A stretch of 42,567 nucleotides of DNA from Haemophilus parahaemolyticus (GTDB taxonomy: Bacteria; Pseudomonadota; Gammaproteobacteria; Enterobacterales; Pasteurellaceae). Numbering within the stretch: the stretch's first letter is position 1; every line of letters starts with the position of its first letter. Shown here piece by piece: positions 33,018 through 40,475 of this stretch. The notes beneath the pieces were generated by a model. The model did no database searches. It saw only the letters and a list, made by a program, of their open reading frames with translations, and was not told the DNA's origin. The stretch is taken from assembly GCF_018373095.1 (NCBI RefSeq), contig NZ_JAHAHT010000005.1, positions 1 to 42,567 of the forward strand, in the 5' to 3' direction. Both the position numbers and the translations under genes were made by a program.

Positions 33018-33425
33018 ATGAATAGACGAGATTTATTATTGCAGGCAATGGGCGTGACACAATGGCAGTTGGTTAAGCCACAAGTGCTCAAAGGCGATGC
33101 TCAAATTCGGTTAGATCAAGCGGTCAAATTAGTAGTGATTTGTGAAGAAGAACAACAAAAAAGCAGGCTTTTTCAAGACTTGCTTTTTGCGCTTTCATTG
33201 CAATCGAATGAATTTTACTGGGTAAATCACGAGCAATTTCAGCGAATCTGTTTCGAACATAAGCCATTTTTCTTGGTGGTAGAAGCCGAAGAGCAAGCGG
33301 TCAGAATTCAGGAAAAATGTGCAAATCAACCGCAGTTGAATCTTGCCAGTTGGGCAGAATTATTGAATGCAGAGACCAAAAGGCGGTTATGGAAAGTGCT
33401 GGATGCAGCTTTTCAGAAGTTATAA
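33018..33425 (+). CDS. holD: DNA polymerase III psi subunit
   Basis: Psi joins the chi subunit and the clamp-loader to SSB-coated DNA. The 135 residues begin MNRRDLLLQAMGVTQWQLVK, matching the conserved N-terminal segment of HolD that contacts the clamp-loader. In relatives rimI normally follows directly; here it is absent and an accessory lipoprotein region follows. Uptake words occur within the coding region at about 33117 and 33295. Confidence 0.92.
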   Translation: MNRRDLLLQAMGVTQWQLVKPQVLKGDAQIRLDQAVKLVVICEEEQQKSRLFQDLLFALSLQSNEFYWVNHEQFQRICFEHKPFFLVVEAEEQAVRIQEKCANQPQLNLASWAELLNAETKRRLWKVLDAAFQKL

Positions 33426-33855
33426 ACCGCATTCACTAATTCACATATTTACTTTATTTTCACATCCTTATTCTTTTTTTAAAAGTTTGGAGCAAAAATA
33501 TAAAATTTCGCTCCGTTTTTCCTATTTATTTTGGCAAATCTAAAAGAGAATTAATGGCTTTTCTTGTATAAGACTTCTCTTTTATCTTTCCTTTTAAATT
33601 TTTTATTCAAAAAAAATAAATATTTCAATTAAAACATCATAAATGTCCTAATTTAAAATAAAGTAAACGTTCGCTTAAGACATTTCACTTGGCTGAAAAC
33701 GATCAAATCTTGGTCGACTTTGCTTATATTTTTCTTTAAAATGGGGAAAGTTTGACTGAATATTTTTGAAAGTGTAAAGCCTATCAATAAAAATATTAAG
33801 TAAATTATTTTCTATCCCCCTCTATCTCTACAACCTTTTAAAAGGAAATCTACAT
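33426..33855. other. AT-rich intergenic region after holD
   Basis: This 430-bp stretch contains no gene. At 33489-33520 the inverted repeat GGAGC...GCTCC is followed by GTTTTT, a plausible holD terminator. The rest is very AT-rich with no coding potential in either strand. A TTGACT at 33752 lies 17 bp before a weak TAAAGC and may be the promoter of the lipoprotein gene. The place where rimI is expected lies here, but no rimI remnant is visible. Confidence 0.5.
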
Positions 33856-35613
33856 ATGAAACCAGATTTTAAAACCACAGCAGTGGCTATTTTAGTAGCC
33901 TTAGGTGTAACCGCCTGTAAATCTGATACGAAACGTGAAACAGCAGCAATGCAAATCAATCAACAAGCTCAACAAGCCGCAGATCAGTCCCATTTAGAAG
34001 CTGAGCAAAAAGCGAAAGATGAAGCTGCTCGTAAAGCAAAAGCAGCGGAAGAAAAAGCTCGCATTGAAAAAGAAAAAGCCGAGTTAGCCGCAAAACACGC
34101 GGCTGAAGCTAAGGCTAAAGCAGAGCAAGAAGCTGAAGAAAAAGCACAAGAACAAGCTCGTTTAGATGCAGAGCGTAAAGCACAAGAAGAAGCTGCTCGT
34201 AAAGCAAAAGCAGCAGAAGAAAAAGCCCGTTTAGAGCGTGAAGCGGCAGAAAAAGCAGCACTCGCGAAAAAAGCAGAAGCAGACCGTTTGAAAGCAGAAG
34301 CGGAAGCTAAAGCACAAGAACAAGCTCGTTTAGACGCAGAGCGTAAAGCACAAGAACAAGCAGAGCGTGAAGCAAAAGCAGCAGAAGAAAAAGCCCGTTT
34401 AGAGCGTGAAGCGGCAGAAAAAGAAGTACTCGCAAAAAAAGCAGAAGCAGACCGTCTTGCGGCTGAAGAAAAAACCCGCCTTGAGGAAGAAAAATTAGCC
34501 AAAGAGCAACTTGAAAAAGAAGCCAATAAGGAAAAAGTAAGAATTGAAGCTGAGTTGGCACAGATTCCTATGGCTGGAAAAATACCTTGGGAAATTAAAT
34601 TAAATATCAGAACTGTAATAGAACCCCATTCAGATATTGAAAGTTGGATGGTTGAGGAGGCTCGAGATTTAGTATCACTTCCTGAACCATATAAAGGGGA
34701 AACTCTTGAATATAACTCTCCATTTGCAACCTTACCATTAATTGATTCCAATCATGAAATTAATTTTACCGAAATAACTAAAAAAGATATTCATAACGGA
34801 GGAAAATATCTTGGTAAGCACGAAGGAAGTTGGTCAGATCCAGCAATTAATGGTGTTATTGTAACAACAGAAAATAGAGTAACTAATGATAAGGTACTAA
34901 ATGGAGCATATATTGGCAAAAAAGAACCATTAGATGGTATTTCAATTGATGATAAATCAAATACAATTAATTATATTTTTATAAATAATCCATATTCTAC
35001 TTATGGTGTATTATTTACTAATGAACATGATCAAAAACATTTTTACAAGGGTATAAAAACCCAAATATATGGTTCTCTATATGAACAAGTTAACGAAGAT
35101 ACGAGTGAAATTAAATATATAGATAGCTTAAAAGGAGATGTTACTTATAAAGGCGATGTTATAGCAACTATTACTCGAGGTATTCCTGGTTCAGAATATG
35201 GAACAATTCAGGATCTGCCAAAAGTAGATGGTAAAATAACATTGAATGCCCATTTTGGTTCTTTTAAGGAAGAAAATAGTATAAAAGGGCAATTAGTCAG
35301 TAATACTGTTGGCACTATAGATTTATTACCTACAACGCCTCATCAAACTTATACAAATACTCATTATGGTAATACATTTTCAGGAAAAGTAGAAAAACTT
35401 GATAATGGTAAAGATATGATTTTAGGAGGATATAACGGTGTACTTGTAGGTAAAGACGGGCAGGATATTGTAGGTCAAGTAGGGTTTAAATATTATCTTG
35501 ACTATGTTAGTGGTTCATACGACCCTAATTGGAAATTTCAGGCTGACAAAGATGGCAAAAACCCCATTGCCCAATACGACGCTGTATTCGGTGCAACCAA
35601 ACAGCCAAAATAA
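33856..35613 (+). CDS. Surface lipoprotein with coiled-coil stalk and C-terminal barrel-like domain
   Basis: This encodes 585 residues. A lipoprotein signal peptide ends in VTAC with lipidated C21. Residues about 30-232 are an uninterrupted Ala/Glu/Lys/Arg-rich helix, a predicted coiled coil made largely of two 56-residue repeats (see 34141-34476). Residues about 233-585 form a beta-rich, Gly/Asn/Thr-rich domain ending HYGNTFSGKVEKLDNGKDMI and AQYDAVFGATKQ, which resembles the C-terminal barrels of TbpB-like, Slam-exported surface lipoproteins. This last match is by pattern only. The stalk is typical in composition while the head is AT-rich, hinting at domain exchange. Ribosome site AAAGGAAA. 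I do not know its ligand. Confidence 0.8.
   Translation: MKPDFKTTAVAILVALGVTACKSDTKRETAAMQINQQAQQAADQSHLEAEQKAKDEAARKAKAAEEKARIEKEKAELAAKHAAEAKAKAEQEAEEKAQEQARLDAERKAQEEAARKAKAAEEKARLEREAAEKAALAKKAEADRLKAEAEAKAQEQARLDAERKAQEQAEREAKAAEEKARLEREAAEKEVLAKKAEADRLAAEEKTRLEEEKLAKEQLEKEANKEKVRIEAELAQIPMAGKIPWEIKLNIRTVIEPHSDIESWMVEEARDLVSLPEPYKGETLEYNSPFATLPLIDSNHEINFTEITKKDIHNGGKYLGKHEGSWSDPAINGVIVTTENRVTNDKVLNGAYIGKKEPLDGISIDDKSNTINYIFINNPYSTYGVLFTNEHDQKHFYKGIKTQIYGSLYEQVNEDTSEIKYIDSLKGDVTYKGDVIATITRGIPGSEYGTIQDLPKVDGKITLNAHFGSFKEENSIKGQLVSNTVGTIDLLPTTPHQTYTNTHYGNTFSGKVEKLDNGKDMILGGYNGVLVGKDGQDIVGQVGFKYYLDYVSGSYDPNWKFQADKDGKNPIAQYDAVFGATKQPK
34141..34476 (+). repeat. Two tandem 168-bp repeats in the coiled-coil stalk
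   Basis: The unit 34141-34308 is repeated at 34309-34476 with few changes; both begin with codons for KAQEQARLDAERKAQE and end with KKAEADRL plus a few residues. The period is 56 codons, which equals eight heptads, so gain or loss of a unit would keep the coiled coil in register. Shorter similar pieces before and after show earlier duplication. Confidence 0.85.
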
Positions 35614-35637
35614 GATTCATTCCTGACTGATAAGAGC

Positions 35638-35665
35638 TTGTGGATGTATACTACGACATCCACAA
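35638..35665 (+). terminator. Hairpin between the two lipoprotein genes
   Basis: A perfect 10-bp stem TTGTGGATGT/ACATCCACAA (35638-35647 and 35656-35665) with an 8-nt loop lies 24 bp after the first gene. There is no T-run, so it may partially attenuate or stabilise the message rather than stop it. Confidence 0.5.
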
Positions 35666-35691
35666 ACCTTAATATTAAATGGACAAATAAA

Positions 35692-36363
35692 ATGAAATTT
35701 ACCAAAACACTTTTTACAACAGCACTGCTCGGTTTTTCTTTGGCAGCGTGTCAGTCTTATGCTGTTGAGACAAAAGACTCATCAAGCCAACTACAACAAA
35801 TGCAACAAGCTATAACAGCTAAACAGCAAGGTGATTACCAAACCGCCCTTAAACTGTGGCAACCTTTAGCAAAACAGGGAAATTCACTAGCACAATTTTC
35901 TTTAGGTGTACTGTATTTTAAAGGGGAGGGTGTAAAACAAGACTATACAGAAGCGGCACAATGGCTTAAAAAAGCTGCCGAACAAGGTAATTCAACTGCT
36001 CAGTTTATGCTGGGAGCAATATATAGAGATGGGCTAGGCACAAAACAAAATTATATTGAAGCAGCAAAATGGTTTCACAAAGCTACCGAACTGAATAACG
36101 AAGGAGCTCAACTTGAGTTAAGTTATTTATATGCCGATGGAAATGGTGTAAAAAAAGATTATATTGAATCAATCAAATGGCTTAAAAAATCCGCTGAACA
36201 GGGTTATGACCAAGCTCAGTTTAAGTTAGCAGCGGCATATTATAATGGGGAAGGTGTAAAACAAGATAAAATGAAAGCCAAAGAATGGCTTCGTAAATCT
36301 TGTGATAAAGGACTTTCCGTTGGCTGCGAAGTTTACCATAAAATAGAGCGAGGCGAATTGTAG
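35692..36363 (+). CDS. Sel1-repeat lipoprotein
   Basis: This encodes 223 residues from the ATG at 35692; an upstream frame extension lacks a signal sequence and is rejected. A lipoprotein signal peptide ends LAAC with C20. Four Sel1-like (TPR-type) repeats follow, each of about 36 residues with the pattern AQFxLGxLYxxGxGVKQDYxEAAxWLKKAAEQG. Such repeats mediate protein contacts; in pathogens, secreted Sel1 proteins often affect the envelope or host cells. It lies behind the stalked lipoprotein and may share its transcript. The exact role is unknown. Confidence 0.88.
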   Translation: MKFTKTLFTTALLGFSLAACQSYAVETKDSSSQLQQMQQAITAKQQGDYQTALKLWQPLAKQGNSLAQFSLGVLYFKGEGVKQDYTEAAQWLKKAAEQGNSTAQFMLGAIYRDGLGTKQNYIEAAKWFHKATELNNEGAQLELSYLYADGNGVKKDYIESIKWLKKSAEQGYDQAQFKLAAAYYNGEGVKQDKMKAKEWLRKSCDKGLSVGCEVYHKIERGEL

Positions 36364-36427
36364 TAAAATATATTCAACTAAAATGCCTCATTCTTTTAGC
36401 ATGGAGCTCTTTCATAATTTGTATAAG

Positions 36428-36469
36428 TACCTGTTTCAAAACGAGAAACAGGTAATGAATCGTTTTTTT
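36428..36469 (+). terminator. Terminator after the Sel1 gene
   Basis: A perfect 10-bp stem TACCTGTTTC/GAAACAGGTA (36428-36437 and 36445-36454) with a 7-nt loop is followed a few bases later by a run of seven T. Confidence 0.75.
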
Positions 36470-36524
36470 AAAACGGTAATATTTGCAAAATAATCTGCAA
36501 ATGCTACCGCTTGTTTTTTATTAA

Positions 36525-37817
36525 TTAATATTTTTTCTTAATCAAATAGTGCCCGATATAACCAACAATCAAACCAATTACCGCAAATGGTAGCCATTCC
36601 ATTGAGTAAGATTTGAAAGGTAGACTGTCGGTAAAACCTGTGCCGATAACGGATAAAATCGAGATGATAGTCACAAATCCCAACGCTAAACGTTGCCCTA
36701 ATAATGGAATGCGATGCAAGGCGTTAATGCCAAGCACTAAGATCACTGTCATCGCAATTGGATAGAGGATTAACAACATCGGTACGGATTTTTCGATTAC
36801 CGCTTTTAAACCAAGGTTTGCAATGGCAAAGCTGATCACACAGAACAGAATCACGTAAGTACGGTAGCTAATTTTCGGGAAAACTTCGCTAAAGTATTCG
36901 CCGACTGAGGTACATAAACCCACTGCAGTGGTTAAGCACGCAAGTGAAACGATAACCCCTAACACCATTCGTCCGTATTCGCCAAAGGCTTGTTGGGCTG
37001 CGTTATTGAGGATATAAGTACCGAGGTCTTGTTTGCGTTCTGCAAGCGCGGTCAAAGTTTCTGGGGTCAGTTGTGCGTGGTTGCCAATCCAACCAATAGA
37101 GAAGTAGATAAATCCTAATGCAACTGCTGCAATAATGCCTGCAAAAATGGTCTGTTTAATCAATGCCGATGGGCTAACGCCTTTGGCTTTAATCGCATTT
37201 AACACAATGACTGAGAAGGCTAATGAAGCCAATGCGTCCATCGTGAAATAGCCTTCAATTACCCCTTTAAAGACCCAAGACTCCTCTTGTGCAGTTACTG
37301 CAACAGGTGGCTGGTCAAATAAGAAAAAGGCACGGACAACCAAAGAGATAATAATTAAAATCAATGCTGGCGTTAAAATTGCTCCCACACGATCTACCAT
37401 TTTTGACGGGTTGAGACTTAACCACATTGTGATCGCAAAATAAAAAAGCGTGAAGATAAATAGCAGTAAATTGCTCACATCTTCACCCAAAAATGGCACA
37501 ACCGCCATCTCAAATGCGGTCGCACCTGTGCGCGGACCAGCAAAGAATGGACCAATTGAAAGATAAATTGCCGCTAAAAAAATCAGCGAGAACCAAGGAT
37601 GGATGCGGTTTAGTGCCGCTTTGTAGCCGCCTTCATAAAAGGCACTGACAATAATCCCCAGTAAAGGTAAGCCTACTCCCGTAGTGATAAAGCCTAAAAT
37701 AGACGAAAAGAAATGTTCTCCGCTCTCAAAGCCAAGCTTAGGTGGAAAAATAAGATTGCCAGCTCCGAAAAAGATGGCAAAGAGCATAAAGCCAACAACG
37801 AATGTATTTTTAGTCAT
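36525..37817 (-). CDS. brnQ: Branched-chain amino acid transporter BrnQ
   Basis: This cation-coupled importer of leucine, isoleucine and valine belongs to the LIVCS family. The 430 residues have about twelve membrane helices; the N-terminal signature FAIFFGAGNLIFPPKLG is diagnostic. The start is the ATG at 37817 (MTKNTFVVGFMLFA); the 29 residues of upstream open frame are AT-rich and not part of the family. No clear ribosome site is seen. An ACCGCTTG uptake-word core lies near the 3' end of the message. Confidence 0.93.
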   Translation of the reverse strand: MTKNTFVVGFMLFAIFFGAGNLIFPPKLGFESGEHFFSSILGFITTGVGLPLLGIIVSAFYEGGYKAALNRIHPWFSLIFLAAIYLSIGPFFAGPRTGATAFEMAVVPFLGEDVSNLLLFIFTLFYFAITMWLSLNPSKMVDRVGAILTPALILIIISLVVRAFFLFDQPPVAVTAQEESWVFKGVIEGYFTMDALASLAFSVIVLNAIKAKGVSPSALIKQTIFAGIIAAVALGFIYFSIGWIGNHAQLTPETLTALAERKQDLGTYILNNAAQQAFGEYGRMVLGVIVSLACLTTAVGLCTSVGEYFSEVFPKISYRTYVILFCVISFAIANLGLKAVIEKSVPMLLILYPIAMTVILVLGINALHRIPLLGQRLALGFVTIISILSVIGTGFTDSLPFKSYSMEWLPFAVIGLIVGYIGHYLIKKKY

Positions 37818-37983
37818 AATTACACACACAAATAAAAAGTAAAAAATAAAAGGGAATAAAAGCAAAAAACCGAATTTTGCATTTATTGAGGGCAATAATA
37901 GCAAAATTCGGTATAAATTGAACCGCTTGTTTGGGCAAATTTCCGTAAATTATAGCGTTGGTAGGTATTTTAAAAATCTCACC

Positions 37984-37999
37984 GCTTATTTTTATAAGC
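37984..37999 (-). terminator. Short hairpin after dnaJ
   Basis: The stem GCTTAT/ATAAGC (37984-37989 and 37994-37999) begins 5 bp past the dnaJ stop on the minus strand, with an ATTTTT tract a few bases further. It overlaps an ACCGCTT uptake-word core. The stem is weak. Confidence 0.4.
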
Positions 38000-38003
38000 T
38001 AGA

Positions 38004-39143
38004 TTATTTACCTAAATTACTAAAGAAATTCTTCACGCTATTTAAAAAGCCTTCTTGCTGAGGGCGATGTTTCCCTTTGCCATCAAAACTTTCTTCCAAT
38101 TTACGCAGAAGTTCTTTTTGTTCTTCGCTTAATTTTACTGGTGTTTCAACAATCACTTTGCAGATTAAATCACCTGCGTAGCCACCTCTAGGGCTTGCCA
38201 CCCCTTTGCCACGCACACGGAAGAGTTTACCCGTTTGTGTTTCTGCTGGGATTTTGAGTTTCAACTTACCTTCTAAAGTTGGCACTTCAATCTCTCCGCC
38301 TAATGCAGCTTGAGTGAAGCTAATTGGCACTTCGCAGTAAAGGTTTGAACCATCACGTTCAAAAATTTCATGGTCACGAACATGAATCACTACATATAAA
38401 TCGCCCGCTGGTGCGCCATTTTCCCCTGCAGCCCCTTCGCCTGATAAGCGTAATTGGTTACCCGTGTCTACACCTGCTGGAATCGTGACCGATAGGTTTT
38501 TCGCTTTTTGAACACGTCCATCACCGTGGCAAGATTTACATGGTTTCTCGATTTTTTTACCTGTGCCGTGACAAGTTGGGCATAAGCCTTCAGTCACGAA
38601 GAAGCCTTGTTGACGGCGTACTCGACCTGTGCCGTGGCAGTGTGAACAGGTTTCTACTTTAGAATCTTTTTCTGCACCAGTACCGTGGCAAGTATCGCAC
38701 TCAGCTAATGTAGAAAGACGAATATCTTTTTTACAGCCTTTTACAGCTTCTTCTAAGGTGATTTCAATGTCGTAACGTAAATCATCGCCACGCACCACAC
38801 GTTGACGGCGACCGCCTCCGCCAAAACCGCCTCCAAACATTTCGCTGAAGATGTCTTCAAAGCCGCCGAAACCGCCACCGAAGCCACCAAAACCGCCGCC
38901 ACCAGCGCCACCGCCTTGTTCAAAGGCTGCATGACCATATTGGTCGTAAGCTGCACGTTTTTCAGCGTCGCTTAGTACTTCATAAGCTTCGTTGATCTCT
39001 TTAAATTTTTCTTCTGCATCTTTGCTGCCTTGGTTTTTGTCGGGATGATGTTTAGACGCTAAACGTTTATACGCACGTTTGATGTCGTTCTCACTCGCCC
39101 CTTTTTGTAAACCAAGGACTTCGTAGTAATCTTTTTTTGCCAT
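38004..39143 (-). CDS. dnaJ: Chaperone protein DnaJ (Hsp40)
   Basis: DnaJ delivers clients to DnaK and stimulates its ATPase. The 379 residues comprise the J domain with HPD at 33-35, a Gly/Phe-rich linker (about 75-115), four zinc-binding repeats (CDTCHGTG, CSHCHGTG, CPTCHGTG, CKSCHGDG) and the client-binding C-terminal domain. In relatives it follows dnaK directly; here an unrelated gene lies between them, so dnaJ probably depends on its own promoter within 39144-39260. Confidence 0.97.
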   Translation of the reverse strand: MAKKDYYEVLGLQKGASENDIKRAYKRLASKHHPDKNQGSKDAEEKFKEINEAYEVLSDAEKRAAYDQYGHAAFEQGGGAGGGGFGGFGGGFGGFEDIFSEMFGGGFGGGGRRQRVVRGDDLRYDIEITLEEAVKGCKKDIRLSTLAECDTCHGTGAEKDSKVETCSHCHGTGRVRRQQGFFVTEGLCPTCHGTGKKIEKPCKSCHGDGRVQKAKNLSVTIPAGVDTGNQLRLSGEGAAGENGAPAGDLYVVIHVRDHEIFERDGSNLYCEVPISFTQAALGGEIEVPTLEGKLKLKIPAETQTGKLFRVRGKGVASPRGGYAGDLICKVIVETPVKLSEEQKELLRKLEESFDGKGKHRPQQEGFLNSVKNFFSNLGK

Positions 39144-39260
39144 AGTATTTTATTTGATTTGTAAATTTTACTGAAATTTGACTACTTATATAAGTTTATA
39201 CTATTCCAACTCTGTTAAACCAACTATTATTCTGCCCTAACAGAATAGAAATCTATGATT

Positions 39261-40313
39261 TTAGGATAAATAGTTTCCCAGCTTAGGGATAAATTCCACA
39301 ATAGAATTCAATAGACTTATCGATTTCGCAGCATGTTCTATAAATGTACCATATAATGTTTTATATTTATCTGTATTTTTATTCTTATCCATTTCTTCAA
39401 TGATACTTATAAGATCTTTTATTATCTCCTTATCTTCATTGCTCTCTTTTAATTTATTTTTCACTTCATCAAAAATACTTAAAGATTGATAACTTACTGA
39501 TTGTTGCAAATAATCACCACTGTTATGATTAGCCATATTTTGAATACTTCCAATATTATAAACTGTCGCTTCTCTATTACTTAATTCATTAAAATCTTTA
39601 ATCATTTCTTTATCTACCATTATTAATTTTATATTTTCAAGATGTTCTTGAATTTTTCTAATGATTTTTATCAAATCATGCTTTTGACAAAAAGGTAAAA
39701 GAATTCCTTTTGCTTTGCATATAATTATTTGATGTTCAGGTAAGTTGAAATAAACATTACCAGATGTAAGTCTTTTATCTCTAGTATATTGGTTTCCTGA
39801 AAATCTTTTTAGAAATGACTTTTCATAATCTTTATGTTCAAAAACCTTAAATTTTTCAAGTTCATCTATCAGTCTACCTAGATAAGAATCTTTAGAAACT
39901 ATATTTTGAGAATGAATGATAGAAAGCACAGAATCTTTACATTCACTTAAAAGCACTCGAAGTTCATTAGATATTCCAATAATAACATTTATTTTATCTT
40001 CATCAAATGAATCCAATATTCTATTTTGAATACTACCTCGTTCATATTCGACCCAATCCCCTACACTATCAAACCCGAATTGTTTTAAAGAATATTCTCT
40101 TTGTAATCCCCATTCTTGATTAAAGAAACATCCAACAGGAGGTTTTTGAAAATCTCTATAATACACATTAGAGTGGTAACCAAAGATAGAACCAGACCAA
40201 GATTCTTCATATTTATTGGCTTCAGATATTAAGTTGTTAATAATGGAAATATTAATTTCTTCAGTATTTTCAAGCCGTTGTGCTATTTCTTCTAACTTAT
40301 TAATTATTAGCAT
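39261..40313 (-). CDS. Unrecognised AT-rich protein inserted between dnaK and dnaJ
   Basis: This encodes 350 residues from the ATG at 40313, preceded by AAAAGGAAAT; an upstream frame extension to 40385 is less likely. There is no signal peptide and no clear membrane segment, apart from a hydrophobic C-terminal end (SLLNSIVEFIPKLG). Conserved-looking blocks are WSGSIFGYHSNVYY (39-52), EWGL (67-70) and GDWVEY (85-90). The middle is helical and charged. Near residue 251 comes YNIGSIQNMANHNSGDYLQQ and then a charged helix, a tail layout I associate with some phage-defence proteins (AbiTii-like), without proof. The codons are far more AT-rich than those of dnaK and dnaJ, a sign of transfer. The function is unknown. 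Confidence 0.8.
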   Translation of the reverse strand: MLIINKLEEIAQRLENTEEINISIINNLISEANKYEESWSGSIFGYHSNVYYRDFQKPPVGCFFNQEWGLQREYSLKQFGFDSVGDWVEYERGSIQNRILDSFDEDKINVIIGISNELRVLLSECKDSVLSIIHSQNIVSKDSYLGRLIDELEKFKVFEHKDYEKSFLKRFSGNQYTRDKRLTSGNVYFNLPEHQIIICKAKGILLPFCQKHDLIKIIRKIQEHLENIKLIMVDKEMIKDFNELSNREATVYNIGSIQNMANHNSGDYLQQSVSYQSLSIFDEVKNKLKESNEDKEIIKDLISIIEEMDKNKNTDKYKTLYGTFIEHAAKSISLLNSIVEFIPKLGNYLS

Positions 40314-40427
40314 ATATTTCCTTTTTACTGGGAGTTTATTTGATAAGCTATAGCTATGCTTCAAAATATTGATATTGCTTAACAATAGAGTTAAATTCTC
40401 TCGATTCTTACTATGCTAAATACACTA

Positions 40428-40451
40428 AAAGGGCGTGTTTCCACGCCCTTT
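40428..40451 (-). terminator. Terminator after dnaK
   Basis: A perfect 10-bp stem AAAGGGCGTG/CACGCCCTTT (40428-40437 and 40442-40451) with a 4-nt loop lies 25 bp past the dnaK stop. It separates dnaK from the inserted gene. Confidence 0.75.
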
Positions 40452-40475
40452 ATTTATGCTCGAAGAGCTGTGAAA

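Noticed and set aside
34141..34476. Possible CRISPR-like repeats
   Set aside because: The repeats are long, adjacent without spacers, in frame and coding for a coiled coil.
33984..34751. Minus-strand open frame of 255 codons rich in Ser/Ala/Phe
   Set aside because: It is the antisense of the repetitive coiled-coil stalk; low-complexity Ala/Glu/Lys codons avoid stops on the other strand.
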